Assembly (NCBI RefSeq): GCF_031085295.1
Contig: NZ_JAVFWO010000002.1
Span: forward strand, 620,001-684,000
Source of the DNA: Microbacterium psychrotolerans
GTDB lineage: Bacteria > Actinomycetota > Actinomycetes > Actinomycetales > Microbacteriaceae
Direction: 5' to 3'
Length of the DNA: 64,000 nt
The notes beneath the pieces are model-generated. The model saw only the letters and a list, made by a program, of their open reading frames with translations, had not been told where the DNA came from and made no database searches. Position 1 is the stretch's first letter, and every line of letters starts with the position of its first letter. This document shows positions 29,589 to 38,737 of the stretch, in pieces. Made by a program: the position numbers and the translations under genes.

Positions 29589-29594
29589 TAGGCT
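29589..29594 (+). promoter_or_regulatory. -10 box of leaderless polA (TAGGCT)
   Basis: TAGGCT, 6 nt, then GTG 29601: the transcript should start at the start codon. No Shine-Dalgarno sequence is present. Confidence 0.6.
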
Positions 29595-29600
29595 TGCAGG

Positions 29601-32258
29601 GTGACGGACTCCGCAAAGCCTACCCTTCTCGTCGTGGACGGCCATTCGCTGGCATATCGGGCGTTCTACGCACTCCCGGTCGACAACTTCTCGACGAAGG
29701 ACGGGCAGCACACGAACGGGATCTACGGATTCCTCGCGATGCTGATCAACCTGATCAAGGCGGAGAAGCCGACCCATCTCGCCGTGGCCTTCGACACCTC
29801 GCGCCAGTCCTTCCGCACCCGCGAGTACACCGAGTACAAGGCCAATCGCTCCGAGACGCCCTCCGAGTTCAAGGGCCAGATTCCGCTGCTCCAGGACTGC
29901 CTCGCGGCGATGAGCATCCGGGTTCTCCAGCAGGAGGACATCGAGGCCGACGACATCCTCGCGACCCTCGCCACGCAGGGCGTCGCGAAGGGCTTCCGGG
30001 TGCTCGTGTGCTCGGGCGACCGCGACACCATCCAGCTGGTCAACGACGACGTCGTGCTGCTGTATCCGAATGTGCAGGGCGTCTCGCAGCTCAAGCGCTA
30101 CGACCGAGACGCGGTCATCGAGCGCTACGGCGTGCCGCCCGAGATGTACCCCGACGTGGCGGCGCTCGTCGGCGAGACCAGCGACAACCTCCCCGGCGTG
30201 CCGAAGGTGGGCGAGAAGACCGCTGTGAAGTGGCTGAACCAGTTCGGCTCGCTCGACGCGCTCCTCGACGGCGCGGACGCCATCAAGGGCGTCGTCGGGG
30301 GCAACCTGCGAGACCACATCGAAGACGTCCGCCGCAACCGCCGTCTCAACAGGCTGATGACCGACGTCGAACTGCCTCTCGGCCCGGACGACCTCGAAGT
30401 CCAGCCGATGGACGCCCAGGCCGTGCGCGACATCTTCTCGCGGCTCGAGTTCAAGACGCTGATCCCGCGGGTAGCCGAGCTCGCCGGGATCGAGCAGCAG
30501 ATGGCCGCGGTCACGTCGGCCGCGGCCGAGCTGGCGCCGGTCGCTGCCGAGCTCGCCCCGGCGGACTTCGCCGCGTGGCTCGCGAACAGGGAGGGCGAGG
30601 TCGGCGTCACCCTCGCCGTCGAGGGCGGACTGCCGGCACGCATCGGCGTGGCGACGGCGGATGCGGCTGCTGAGGCGTCGTGGACCCCGGAGCTCGCCGC
30701 CGCACTCGAGCCCTGGCTCGCGTCCGACGCACCGAAGGCGTTCGCCGACGCGAAGCCCCAGGTGAAGGCGCTCCGCCGCGCCGGCCTGCGCGTGGGCGGC
30801 CTGGCTTTCGACGTAATCATCGCCGGCTGGCTGCTGCGGCCGAGCTTCCCCGACAAGACGCTCGCGGACCTGGTCGACCGCTACCTCGACGAGAAGCTGC
30901 CCGAGGCAGACCCCGCGCAGCTCGTGCCCGAGACCGAGGGCGCGACCACCGGCCAGCTGTCGTGGTACCTGGTGCGCGTGGTCCGTGCGGTGCGGGCCGA
31001 GCTGCCTGACAGCGTGGCGGCCGTGCTCACCGACATCGAGCTGCCGACGCTGCACACCCTCGCCGACATGGAGCTCGCCGGCGTCGCCGTCTCGCATGAG
31101 AGGCTGTCGGCGTTCTCCGGCGAGCTCGGTGCACGCGCGGATGCCCTCGCTCTCGAGGCGTACGCCGCCATCGGCCGCGAGGTGAACCTCGGCTCGCCGA
31201 AGCAGCTGCAGGAGGTGCTGTTCGACGAGCTGCAGCTGCCCAAGACCCGCAAGACCAAGACCGGGTACTCGACGGATGCCGCGGTCCTGGCCGACCTGCA
31301 GGAGACCAACCCGCACCCGTTCCTCGATCTGCTGCTGCAGCACCGCGAGGCGACGAAGCTGCGCCAGATCATCGAGTCGCTCGACAGTGCGATCGGCGGC
31401 GACCGCACCAGCGGTGCGGACGGACGCATCCACACCACGTACGTGCAGACCGGCAGCCAGACCGGCCGGCTCTCGAGCACCGACCCGAACCTCCAGAACA
31501 TCCCCATCCGCACCGAGGAGAGCCGCCGCATCCGCTCCGCCTTCATGGTGGGCGATGGGTACGAGACGCTGCTCACCGCCGACTACTCGCAGATCGAGAT
31601 GCGCATCATGGCGCACCTCTCGGAGGACCCCGGCCTGATCGAGGCGTTCAACTCCGGTGAGGACACGCACCGCTTCGTCGGCTCGCGGGTGTTCGGCGTC
31701 GCTCCGGAAGACGTCACCCCGGCGATGCGCACGAAGGTGAAGGCGATGTCGTACGGCCTCGTCTACGGCCTCTCCGCCTTCGGTCTCTCGAAGCAGCTGC
31801 GCATCGAGCAGGCCGAGGCGAAGCAGCTCATGATGGAGTACTTCGCCCGCTTCGGCGCGGTGCGCGACTACCTCCGCTCGTCGGTCGAGCAGGCCCGCAT
31901 CGACGGTTACACCGAGACGATCTTCGGACGGCGGCGCCCGTTCCCCGACCTCGCCAGCCCCAACCGCGTGCTGCGCGAGAACGCCGAGCGCGCCGCGCTC
32001 AACGCCCCGATCCAGGGCAGCGCGGCCGACATCATGAAGATCGCGCTGTTCCACATCCACGACGACTTCGCGGCGGCGCAGCTGCGTTCCCGGGTGCTGC
32101 TGCAGATCCACGACGAGCTCGTGATCGAGGTCGCACCGGGGGAGTGGGATGCCGCCGAGCGCATCGTGCGCACCCGCATGGGCGATGCGGCGCAGCTGTC
32201 GGTGCCGCTCGACGTGCAGATCGGCCGCGGCGACGACTGGAACGCCGCCGGCCACTGA
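29601..32258 (+). CDS. polA: DNA polymerase I
   Basis: An 885-aa repair and Okazaki-fragment polymerase. Residues 1-300 are the 5' nuclease (LLVVDGHSLAYRAFYALP; EADDILATLA; GETSDNLPGVPKVGEKTA). Residues ~315-480 are the 3'-5' exonuclease-like domain, where the DxE site is replaced (VTLAVEGG), so proofreading is probably lost, as in other actinobacteria. The polymerase domain has motif A DYSQIEMRIMAHL, motif B RTKVKAMSYGLVYGLSAFG and motif C QIHDELVIEV. GTG 29601 is a leaderless start. Stands alone, 80 bp from the divergent thioesterase gene. Confidence 0.97.
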   Translation: MTDSAKPTLLVVDGHSLAYRAFYALPVDNFSTKDGQHTNGIYGFLAMLINLIKAEKPTHLAVAFDTSRQSFRTREYTEYKANRSETPSEFKGQIPLLQDCLAAMSIRVLQQEDIEADDILATLATQGVAKGFRVLVCSGDRDTIQLVNDDVVLLYPNVQGVSQLKRYDRDAVIERYGVPPEMYPDVAALVGETSDNLPGVPKVGEKTAVKWLNQFGSLDALLDGADAIKGVVGGNLRDHIEDVRRNRRLNRLMTDVELPLGPDDLEVQPMDAQAVRDIFSRLEFKTLIPRVAELAGIEQQMAAVTSAAAELAPVAAELAPADFAAWLANREGEVGVTLAVEGGLPARIGVATADAAAEASWTPELAAALEPWLASDAPKAFADAKPQVKALRRAGLRVGGLAFDVIIAGWLLRPSFPDKTLADLVDRYLDEKLPEADPAQLVPETEGATTGQLSWYLVRVVRAVRAELPDSVAAVLTDIELPTLHTLADMELAGVAVSHERLSAFSGELGARADALALEAYAAIGREVNLGSPKQLQEVLFDELQLPKTRKTKTGYSTDAAVLADLQETNPHPFLDLLLQHREATKLRQIIESLDSAIGGDRTSGADGRIHTTYVQTGSQTGRLSSTDPNLQNIPIRTEESRRIRSAFMVGDGYETLLTADYSQIEMRIMAHLSEDPGLIEAFNSGEDTHRFVGSRVFGVAPEDVTPAMRTKVKAMSYGLVYGLSAFGLSKQLRIEQAEAKQLMMEYFARFGAVRDYLRSSVEQARIDGYTETIFGRRRPFPDLASPNRVLRENAERAALNAPIQGSAADIMKIALFHIHDDFAAAQLRSRVLLQIHDELVIEVAPGEWDAAERIVRTRMGDAAQLSVPLDVQIGRGDDWNAAGH

Positions 32259-32324
32259 TCGCGCGGCGCGCAGGTATCAGCGCTCGGACCGGGATTCTCG
32301 TTTGTCGGCACCGCGTCTCATGCC

Positions 32325-32330
32325 TAGGCT
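32325..32330 (+). promoter_or_regulatory. -10 box of DUF885 gene (TAGGCT)
   Basis: TAGGCT lies 7 nt before ATG 32338, giving a leaderless or nearly leaderless transcript. A GGAG within the spacer leaves some doubt. Confidence 0.45.
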
Positions 32331-32337
32331 CGGAGCC

Positions 32338-34011
32338 ATGACAGACGAAACCCGCACGCCCACGCAGATCGACAAGATCGCTGATGCGTGGGTCGACACC
32401 CTCGCCGAACTCGAGCCGACGCTCGCGACCTACATCGGTCGGTCCGAGTACAACGACCGGTTCGGCGACTACAGCCCGGCCGGTCAGGAGCGCCTCGTGG
32501 AAGAGGGACGCAAGACACTGGCCGCGCTCGAGGCCTCGGCCGTCGCCGACGACGTCGACGCAGTGACGAAAGACGACCTCTCGCGAGAGATCCAGCTGGA
32601 GCTCGACCTGCACGATGCGAAGTGGCATCTGCGCGACATCAACGTGATCGCCTCGCACGCACAGAACATCCGTTCCGCGTTCGACCTCATGCCGACCGCG
32701 ACGCCCGACGACTGGTCGGTGATCGCGACACGTCTCGGCGCGGTCTCCGGGGCGATCGACGGCTACATCGCCACCCTCCGCGAGGGCATCGACCAAGGCG
32801 TCGTGCCCGCGCGGCGCCAGGTGGTCGAGGTCGCCACGCAGATCGCCCGGTACACGGCCGACGGCGGATTCTTCGCGACGTTCGCCGCGGAAGCGGCTCC
32901 CGAAGAGGGTCAGCTCCCGGCATCCCTCGCCCGCGACCTGGCCGACAACGCCAACGCGGCGCGCGTCGCCTACGACCAGCTCGCAACGTTCCTGAGCGGC
33001 GAACTGGCACCCGCGGCGCAGGAGAAGGACGCGGTCGGCCGCGAGCTGTACGCGCTGCACTCGCGCCGGTTCCTCGGAGCGACGATCGACCTCGACGAGA
33101 CCTACGAGTGGGGCACCGAGGAGCTCGCGCGGATGGTCGCCGAGCAGGAGTCGATCGCCAACGAGATCAAGGCCGGTGCCTCGGTCGAAGAGGCCGTGGC
33201 CTTCCTCGAGCAGGACGCCAGCCGCAAGCTGTACGGCACGGACGCGCTGCAGAAGTGGATGCAGGAGACCAGCGATCGGGCGATCGCCGAGCTCGGCAAG
33301 ACCCACTTCGACATCGCCGAGCCGATCCGCAGCCTCGAGTGCATGATCGCGCCCACGAAGGAGGGCGGGATCTACTACACGGGGCCGACCGACGACTTCT
33401 CGCGTCCCGGCCGCATGTGGTGGTCGGTGCCGGAGGGCGTCGAGGAGTTCGACACCTGGCGCGAGCTCACGACGGTGTACCACGAGGGCGTCCCGGGCCA
33501 CCACCTGCAGATCGCGCAGGCCGTGTACAACCGCGCACAGCTGAACACCTATCGCCGCCTCCTCGCCGGAACCTCGGGCCACGCCGAGGGCTGGGCACTG
33601 TACGCGGAGCGCCTCATGGAGCAGCTGGGCTACCTCTCCGATCCGGCGGACCGGCTGGGCATGCTCGACGGCCAGCGCATGCGCGCGGCGCGCGTCGTGC
33701 TGGACATCGGCGTGCACCTCGAGAAGCCGCGCCCCGACGGTCAGGGACCATGGGACGCCGACTTCGCTCTCGAGTTCATGCTGCGCAACGTCAACATGCC
33801 CGACGAGTTCGTCCGGTTCGAGGTGAACCGCTACCTCGGCTGGCCGGGTCAGGCGCCGTCCTACAAGGTCGGCCAGCGCATCTGGGAGCAGCTGCGCGAC
33901 GAAGTCGCCGAGCGCGAGGGTGCCGATTTCTCCATCAAGCAGTTCCACAAGCGCGCGCTCGATCTCGGCGGCGTCGGACTCGACACACTGCGCATGGCCC
34001 TGTCGCGCTGA
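32338..34011 (+). CDS. DUF885 family putative metallopeptidase
   Basis: A 557-aa soluble, largely helical protein of the DUF885 family. Around residues 382-388 it has TTVYHEGVPGHHLQIA, an HExxxGHH variant of a zinc-peptidase site, and a downstream acidic SGHAEGWALYAERLMEQLG that could give the third ligand. Other conserved blocks are GIYYTGP, RPGRMWWSV and RYLGWPGQAPSYKVGQ. No signal peptide, so it is probably cytoplasmic. Family members are annotated as putative M2/M32-like peptidases, but few have been tested. Transcribed alone after polA. Confidence 0.85.
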   Translation: MTDETRTPTQIDKIADAWVDTLAELEPTLATYIGRSEYNDRFGDYSPAGQERLVEEGRKTLAALEASAVADDVDAVTKDDLSREIQLELDLHDAKWHLRDINVIASHAQNIRSAFDLMPTATPDDWSVIATRLGAVSGAIDGYIATLREGIDQGVVPARRQVVEVATQIARYTADGGFFATFAAEAAPEEGQLPASLARDLADNANAARVAYDQLATFLSGELAPAAQEKDAVGRELYALHSRRFLGATIDLDETYEWGTEELARMVAEQESIANEIKAGASVEEAVAFLEQDASRKLYGTDALQKWMQETSDRAIAELGKTHFDIAEPIRSLECMIAPTKEGGIYYTGPTDDFSRPGRMWWSVPEGVEEFDTWRELTTVYHEGVPGHHLQIAQAVYNRAQLNTYRRLLAGTSGHAEGWALYAERLMEQLGYLSDPADRLGMLDGQRMRAARVVLDIGVHLEKPRPDGQGPWDADFALEFMLRNVNMPDEFVRFEVNRYLGWPGQAPSYKVGQRIWEQLRDEVAEREGADFSIKQFHKRALDLGGVGLDTLRMALSR

Positions 34012-34036
34012 CCCTTCGACGGACCCAGCGACCGCC

Positions 34037-34082
34037 CTTCGGCAGGTTCAGTGACCATCTCCGGTCGTTGAGCCTGTCGAAG
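34037..34082. repeat. Imperfect palindrome of TTCGACAGGCTCA type
   Basis: Arms 34037-34056 and 34063-34082 match at 16 of 20 positions around the loop ATCTCC. The core CTTCGACAGGCTCAACGACC looks like a dispersed intergenic palindrome of Microbacteriaceae (from memory). It separates convergent genes and supplies the last codons and stop of the minus-strand gene. Confidence 0.6.
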
Positions 34083-34698
34083 CGGCGAGCAGCAGCGCGA
34101 CCACCTCACGGTCGCTCGTCTGCCCGAAATGGTCGTAATACTCGCCCACGGCCCAGAAGTCGGATTCGCGGTGCGGGCACACGAAGTCGTCGGCGGCGTC
34201 CGCCGGTGCCATGAAGCGTTCGGGTGCGACGGGGACGGCGAGCACCACCCGGTCCGGATGGCGAGCCCGCACCGCCCGGCAGGCGGCGACCGCGCTCGCA
34301 CCCGTCGCCACGCCGTCGTCCACCACGAGGGCTGTCCGCCCCGTCAGGTCGACGAGGCGCGAACCGTATGCGTCCGTCCGCCGTGCCAGCTCGTCGCGCT
34401 CTGCCGCCTCGACCCGCTCCAGGTCCGTCGCTGACATCCCGGCCCACCGCACGGCGTCGGGGGTGACGATGCGAACCCCGTCGGCGATCGCTCCGACGGC
34501 GAACTCCTCGTGCCCGGACGCCCCGAGCTTGCGCACCACCACGGCATCGAGCTCCAGTCCCAGCGCTTCGGCGACCGCCGCGGCCACGACGACGCCCCCG
34601 CGAGGGATCCCCAGGACCACGGCATCCGTTCCTCGCCACTCCCCGAGGGCGGTGGCGAGCTCTCGTCCGGCGGCGCGGCGATCCGCGAAGAGGGCCAT
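34048..34698 (-). CDS. Phosphoribosyltransferase family protein
   Basis: A 216-aa type I PRTase-like protein. It has VVLGIPRGGVVVAAAVAEALG, VVRKLGASGHEEFAVGAIA and the PRPP-binding loop RTALVVDDGVATGASAVAACRA. This subgroup (FADRRAAGRELATAL start, HRESDFWAVGEYYDHF near the end) is common in actinobacteria with unknown substrate; some homologues are fused to dienelactone hydrolases. ATG 34698 lies 7 nt after TAGCGT, a near-leaderless start. The last ~11 residues (STGSTTGDGH) and the stop are encoded inside the palindrome at 34037-34082, so the tail looks acquired. Confidence 0.88.
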   Translation of the reverse strand: MALFADRRAAGRELATALGEWRGTDAVVLGIPRGGVVVAAAVAEALGLELDAVVVRKLGASGHEEFAVGAIADGVRIVTPDAVRWAGMSATDLERVEAAERDELARRTDAYGSRLVDLTGRTALVVDDGVATGASAVAACRAVRARHPDRVVLAVPVAPERFMAPADAADDFVCPHRESDFWAVGEYYDHFGQTSDREVVALLLAASTGSTTGDGH

Positions 34699-34705
34699 GC
34701 CCACC

Positions 34706-34711
34706 ACGCTA
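34706..34711 (-). promoter_or_regulatory. -10 box of phosphoribosyltransferase gene (TAGCGT)
   Basis: On the minus strand TAGCGT is followed by 7 nt and ATG 34698, consistent with leaderless transcription. Confidence 0.4.
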
Positions 34712-34789
34712 CGCTCGCGGCGGCCGCGCGTCTCGGGGAATGCCTCAGGCACGTTGCAGGTTCATGCAAGCGAATAGAAGGAGAGGGCA

Positions 34790-35833
34790 ATGACCTCGAT
34801 CGACCCCGCATCCCTCGAGCTCGGACTCGACACTTTCGGCGACGTCACGCGCGACGCCTCCGGCGAGCTGATCAGCGGCGCGCAGACGATACGAAACGTC
34901 GTGGAGCAGGCCGTCCTGGCCGATCGCGTCGGTCTGTCGTTCTTCGGCGTGGGGGAGCACCACCGCCGCGAGTTCGCCGTCTCCAGCCCCGAGATCGTGC
35001 TGGCGGCCGCAGCCGCGCGCACCGAGCGGATCCATCTCGGCACAGCCGTCACCGTGCTCTCGAGCGACGACCCGGTGCGCGTGTTCGAACGGTTCTCGAC
35101 GCTCGATGCGGTGTCGAACGGCCGTGCCGAGGTCATCCTCGGCCGGGGATCGTTCATCGAGTCGTTCCCGCTGTTCGGCTACGACCTGCGCGACTACGAG
35201 GCGCTCTTCGACGAGAAGCTCGAGCTGTTCTCACAGCTGCTGACCGAGAAGCCCGTCACGTGGAGCGGCACCCTGCGCGCGTCGCTGGACGCCGCCGACG
35301 TGTTCCCCAAGACCGAGAACGGACTGCGCGCGTGGGTCGGTGTCGGTGGCACGCCGGAGTCGGCGGTCCGCGCCGCCCGGTACGGATACGGACTCATGCT
35401 CGCCATCATCGGCGGCCCCGCCGCCCGCTTCCGGCCGTTCGCCGACCTCTATCGTCGGTCGCTCGACACCTTCGACCAGCCGCAGCTTCCGGTCGGGGTG
35501 CATTCGCCGGGCCATATCGCCGAGACCGACCAGCAGGCGTGGGACGAGGCGTACGAAGGCTTCGAGGCGATGAACAACTCGATCGGGCGCGAGCGCGGCT
35601 GGCCGACCTACAACCGCCTTCGCTTCCAGCACGACGTCGGTCCGGAGGGTGCGCTGTACGTCGGCTCGCCGGAGACGGTCGCCCGCAAGATCGCCGACAC
35701 GGTGCAGACCCTCGGCGCGTCGCGATTCGACATGAAGTTCTCCACGGGGACGCTCTCACACGAGAAGATGCTGCGCTCGATCGAGCTGTTCGGCGCCGAG
35801 GTGGCTCCGCGCGTCCGCGACATGCTGTCGTAG
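34790..35833 (+). CDS. LLM-class flavin-dependent oxidoreductase
   Basis: A 347-aa bacterial luciferase-like monooxygenase of the single-subunit type: LGLDTFGDVTRD, GLSFFGVGEHHRREFAVSSPEIVL, IHLGTAVTVLSSDDPVRVFERFSTLD, and GRAEVILGRGSFIESFPLFGYDL (flavin binding). The C-terminal GALYVGSPETVARKI motif is typical of F420- or FMN-dependent LLM proteins. AAGGAG precedes ATG 34790. TTGCA-GGTTCA-TGCAA at 34754-34769 upstream could be an operator. Substrate unknown; the NiaP-like carrier follows 36 bp downstream but has its own leaderless promoter. Confidence 0.9.
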   Translation: MTSIDPASLELGLDTFGDVTRDASGELISGAQTIRNVVEQAVLADRVGLSFFGVGEHHRREFAVSSPEIVLAAAAARTERIHLGTAVTVLSSDDPVRVFERFSTLDAVSNGRAEVILGRGSFIESFPLFGYDLRDYEALFDEKLELFSQLLTEKPVTWSGTLRASLDAADVFPKTENGLRAWVGVGGTPESAVRAARYGYGLMLAIIGGPAARFRPFADLYRRSLDTFDQPQLPVGVHSPGHIAETDQQAWDEAYEGFEAMNNSIGRERGWPTYNRLRFQHDVGPEGALYVGSPETVARKIADTVQTLGASRFDMKFSTGTLSHEKMLRSIELFGAEVAPRVRDMLS

Positions 35834-35857
35834 CGCCCGCTCGGGCTCCGGCATCCG

Positions 35858-35863
35858 TAGCAT
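35858..35863 (+). promoter_or_regulatory. -10 box of leaderless MFS gene (TAGCAT)
   Basis: TAGCAT, 6 nt, then ATG 35870 with no Shine-Dalgarno sequence. Confidence 0.5.
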
Positions 35864-35869
35864 GACGCT

Positions 35870-37222
35870 ATGACGGATGCCGGAACCCGCACGTCGACGC
35901 TCTCGGAGCGGCTCGACCGACTGCCGTTCACCCGCGTGCACCTGCGCGTGCTCACCGGTTCGGGGATCGGCTGGGCCCTGGACGCGATGGATGTCGGGCT
36001 CATCTCCTTCGTGATCGCCGCGCTGGCGGCGCAATGGAACCTCGTTCCGAGCGAGACGGCGTGGATCGCGTCGATCGGCTTCGTCGGCATGGCCATCGGC
36101 GCGAGTGTCGGCGGGCTCCTCGCCGACCGCTTCGGCCGACGCCAGGTGTTCGCGTTGACGCTTCTCGTGTACGGCGTGGCCACGGGCGCGAGTGCGCTGG
36201 TCGGCGGGCTCGCAGCGCTCCTCGTGCTTCGCTTCCTCGTCGGGCTGGGTCTCGGCGCCGAGCTGCCGGTCGCGAGCACCTACGTCAGCGAGTTCGCCCC
36301 CGCCCGCATCCGCGGCCGTCTCATCGTGATCCTGGAGGCGTTCTGGGCGGTCGGCTGGACGCTCGCGGCGCTCATCGGCTACTTCGTGATCCCTGCGTCC
36401 GAGAACGGATGGCGCTGGGCGTTCGCGCTCGGGGCGATCCCGGCGGCGTACGCGCTCATCGTGCGGTGGGGGCTGCCCGAGTCGGCACGCTGGCTCGAGC
36501 GTCGTGGCCGCTTCACCGAGGCCGAGTCGGTGGTCCGCACGTTCGAGGATGCCGCAGGATCGGCCGGGGCCGCATCAGCGCCCGTGCGCTCCGACGCGCC
36601 CCCCGCAGCCGCGACGTCCGTCCGACAGCGTCTGGGCGCGCTGTGGGCCCGCGAGTTCCGGGTACGCACCGCGTGCCTTTGGCTCGTCTGGTTCTGCGTC
36701 AACTTCTCGTACTACGGCGCCTTCATCTGGATCCCCTCGATCCTCGTGGCACAGGGCTACGACCTCGTGCGCTCGTTCGGCTTCACCCTCGTGATCACGC
36801 TCGCTCAGCTGCCGGGCTACGCCGTGGCCGCCTGGCTGATCGAGGTGTGGGGGCGCCGGCTGACGCTCTCGGTGTTCCTGGTCGGCTCGGCCGTGTCGGC
36901 TGTCTTCTTCGGTACTGCCACGGGGCCAGGAGCGATCATCGCGGCCGGCATGGCGCTGTCGTTCTTCAACCTCGGCGCCTGGGGCGCCCTGTACGCCGTG
37001 ACACCCGAGATGTACCCCACTTCGCTGCGGGCCACCGGCACAGGATGGGCTGCGGGGGTCGGTCGCATCGCGTCCATCGTCGCGCCACTGGTCGTGCCGC
37101 CGCTGCTGCTCGCCGGCGGTGCCCCCGTGCTCTTCGTCGTGTTCGCCGTCTTCTTCGCGATCGCGGCCGCAGCCGCATGGGGACTCGTCGATCGCCGCGG
37201 CGTGGCGCTCGACGACCGGTGA
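35870..37222 (+). CDS. MFS transporter, NiaP-like
   Basis: A 450-aa, 12-TM major facilitator. It matches the sugar-porter/SHS layout: GIGWALDAMDVGLISFVIAAL in TM1, DRFGRRQ in loop 2-3, RFLVGLGLGAELPVASTYVSEFAPARIRGRL, a central loop of about 60 residues (GLPESARWLERRGRF) and EVWGRRLTLSVF in the second half. The TM1 motif and GAxLPVA region resemble the niacin transporter NiaP of Bacillus, so niacin or another aromatic acid is a fair guess. Leaderless start. It lies 36 bp after the luciferase-like oxidoreductase gene. Confidence 0.87.
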   Translation: MTDAGTRTSTLSERLDRLPFTRVHLRVLTGSGIGWALDAMDVGLISFVIAALAAQWNLVPSETAWIASIGFVGMAIGASVGGLLADRFGRRQVFALTLLVYGVATGASALVGGLAALLVLRFLVGLGLGAELPVASTYVSEFAPARIRGRLIVILEAFWAVGWTLAALIGYFVIPASENGWRWAFALGAIPAAYALIVRWGLPESARWLERRGRFTEAESVVRTFEDAAGSAGAASAPVRSDAPPAAATSVRQRLGALWAREFRVRTACLWLVWFCVNFSYYGAFIWIPSILVAQGYDLVRSFGFTLVITLAQLPGYAVAAWLIEVWGRRLTLSVFLVGSAVSAVFFGTATGPGAIIAAGMALSFFNLGAWGALYAVTPEMYPTSLRATGTGWAAGVGRIASIVAPLVVPPLLLAGGAPVLFVVFAVFFAIAAAAAWGLVDRRGVALDDR

Positions 37223-37251
37223 CCCTGGCCGGACGCTCGCCGGACCGGCCG

Positions 37252-37257
37252 TAGGCT
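37252..37257 (+). promoter_or_regulatory. -10 box of GDSL hydrolase gene (TAGGCT)
   Basis: TAGGCT lies 7 nt before GTG 37265, suggesting a leaderless transcript. Confidence 0.45.
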
Positions 37258-37264
37258 GGAGCGC

Positions 37265-38029
37265 GTGGCATCCGTTCGATACGTCGCGATCGGCGACTCC
37301 TTCACCGAGGGTGTGGGCGACCAGCTCCCCGACGGGCACGTCCGCGGCTGGGCCGACCTCGTGGCACAGGGCTGGGCAGACGCCGCCGGCGAGCCGATCG
37401 AATACGCCAATCTGGCGATCCGCGGCAAGCTCGTGTGGCCGATCGTCGATGAGCAGCTGGAACCGGCGCTCGCCCTGAAGCCGACTCACCTGTCGTTCAA
37501 CGGCGGCGGCAACGACATGCTCCGACCACGGACGAGCATCGCGCACGTCCTCACCGCGTTCGAGACGGTGGTCCGGCGCTGCGACGAGGAGGGCGTGCAC
37601 CTCATCGTGCTGTCGGGCGCGAACCCCACCGGGCAGCTGCCACTGCGGCGGGTCATCCAGCGCCGCGGCGACCTGCTGTCTCACGCCGTCGAGAAGCGAC
37701 TCGCATCGCGCACCGACGTCGTGCAGGCGTACAACTGGTTCGACGAGGAGCTCGCGACGCCGCCGTACTGGTCGGAGGACCGATTGCACATGAACGCGCG
37801 TGGCCACCATCGCGTCGCCGCCCGCGTCCTGGATGCGCTGGGCGTGGAGTCGGTGCCGCAGGAATGGTGGTCGCTGCCGCCGTTGCCACCCCGGGGCGCC
37901 CGTGGCGCGGCGTACTACCGCGAGCACGTCGGCCCCTGGGTGCGCCGACGTCTGACCGGCACGTCGTCGGGGGATGGTCGCGAGCCGAAGTTCGCTCAGT
38001 GGACCGAGTTCGCACCCCGAGCGCACTGA
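37265..38029 (+). CDS. SGNH/GDSL hydrolase
   Basis: A 254-aa SGNH-fold esterase. Block I is AIGDSFTEGVGD (nucleophile Ser), block II contains NLAIRGKL, block III THLSFNGGGNDML, and block V SEDRLHMNARGHHRVA supplies Asp and His. No signal peptide is visible, so it is probably cytoplasmic. Relatives act as esterases, lipases or acetyl hydrolases. Single gene; the C-terminal ~50 residues are Pro/Gly/Arg rich and lie outside the core fold. Confidence 0.9.
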   Translation: MASVRYVAIGDSFTEGVGDQLPDGHVRGWADLVAQGWADAAGEPIEYANLAIRGKLVWPIVDEQLEPALALKPTHLSFNGGGNDMLRPRTSIAHVLTAFETVVRRCDEEGVHLIVLSGANPTGQLPLRRVIQRRGDLLSHAVEKRLASRTDVVQAYNWFDEELATPPYWSEDRLHMNARGHHRVAARVLDALGVESVPQEWWSLPPLPPRGARGAAYYREHVGPWVRRRLTGTSSGDGREPKFAQWTEFAPRAH

Positions 38030-38078
38030 GCCGGACCGGGGCTCTTCGGCGCGGCCGGCACGGCGCTGAGCCCGTCGC

Positions 38079-38648
38079 TCACACCGCCACGCCGGTCACC
38101 GCATAGGTCAGCTCGGCGAAGGCACCGGCCTGGCGGACGGACGTCAGCTCCAGGCGGTCGGGACCCAGGTCGCGGGGGAGGAGCGGCTTGCCCGAAGACA
38201 GGGTCGCCGGCGCGACGGAGACCCGGATCTCGTCGAGGAGACCCGCGTCGGCGAACTGACCGGCGAGGTCACCGCCGCCCACCACCCAGACGTCCCGTTC
38301 GCCGGCCGCGTCGCGGATCTGCGGCCACACGTCGCGGACTTGTCCGGAGGCGAACCGGATGTCGACGCCTGGCACCACCGGCTGCTCCTTGCTGGTGAAC
38401 ACCCACGTGGGCCTGCTGCCGTAGTACGACGGCCACTTCTCGGGGTGCGCCACGAGATCTTCGTGCTCCAGCACCCAGCGGTAGGTCGACGAACCCTGTA
38501 CCAGCACGCCGATGCCGGAGAGGAAGCGCTGGAAGTCGTCGTCGCCGCCTTCTCCGCCGGGCGCGGCGAAGAGCCACTCGAGCGAGTCCTGGTCGTCGGC
38601 GAGGAATCCGTTGAGCGTGGTGGCCGTGTAGAAGATCACTCGGGGCAT
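38079..38648 (-). CDS. RibD C-terminal / dihydrofolate reductase-like protein
   Basis: A 189-aa protein of the RibD_C/YyaP group: MPRVIFYTATTLNGFLADDQDS, FQRFLSGIGVLVQGSSTYRWVLE, PTWVFTSKE and WVVGGGDLAGQFADAGLLDEI with the NADPH-binding Gly-rich turn. The fold is like dihydrofolate reductase, but the in vivo substrate is unknown. It converges on the GDSL gene and is divergent from the ArsR-SRPBCC pair, a neighbourhood often seen for this family. Confidence 0.88.
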   Translation of the reverse strand: MPRVIFYTATTLNGFLADDQDSLEWLFAAPGGEGGDDDFQRFLSGIGVLVQGSSTYRWVLEHEDLVAHPEKWPSYYGSRPTWVFTSKEQPVVPGVDIRFASGQVRDVWPQIRDAAGERDVWVVGGGDLAGQFADAGLLDEIRVSVAPATLSSGKPLLPRDLGPDRLELTSVRQAGAFAELTYAVTGVAV

Positions 38649-38682
38649 GCCGTCACCGTACTCGGCACCGCGGACACGGCCC

Positions 38683-38711
38683 TTGACGCATATTCAACCT
38701 TTCGGTATTGT
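38683..38711 (+). promoter_or_regulatory. SigA-type promoter of arsR-SRPBCC operon
   Basis: TTGACG at 38683-38688 and TATTGT at 38706-38711 with a 17-bp spacer form the most canonical vegetative promoter in the window. Confidence 0.75.
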
Positions 38712-38721
38712 ACTGATCAGT
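38712..38721. promoter_or_regulatory. Putative ArsR operator
   Basis: ACTGATCAGT is a perfect 10-bp palindrome directly after the -10 box. It is flanked by TTCAAC (38693-38698) and GTTGAA (38720-38725). A bound regulator would cover the transcription start. Confidence 0.5.
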
Positions 38722-38737
38722 TGAACAAGGAGACGAG

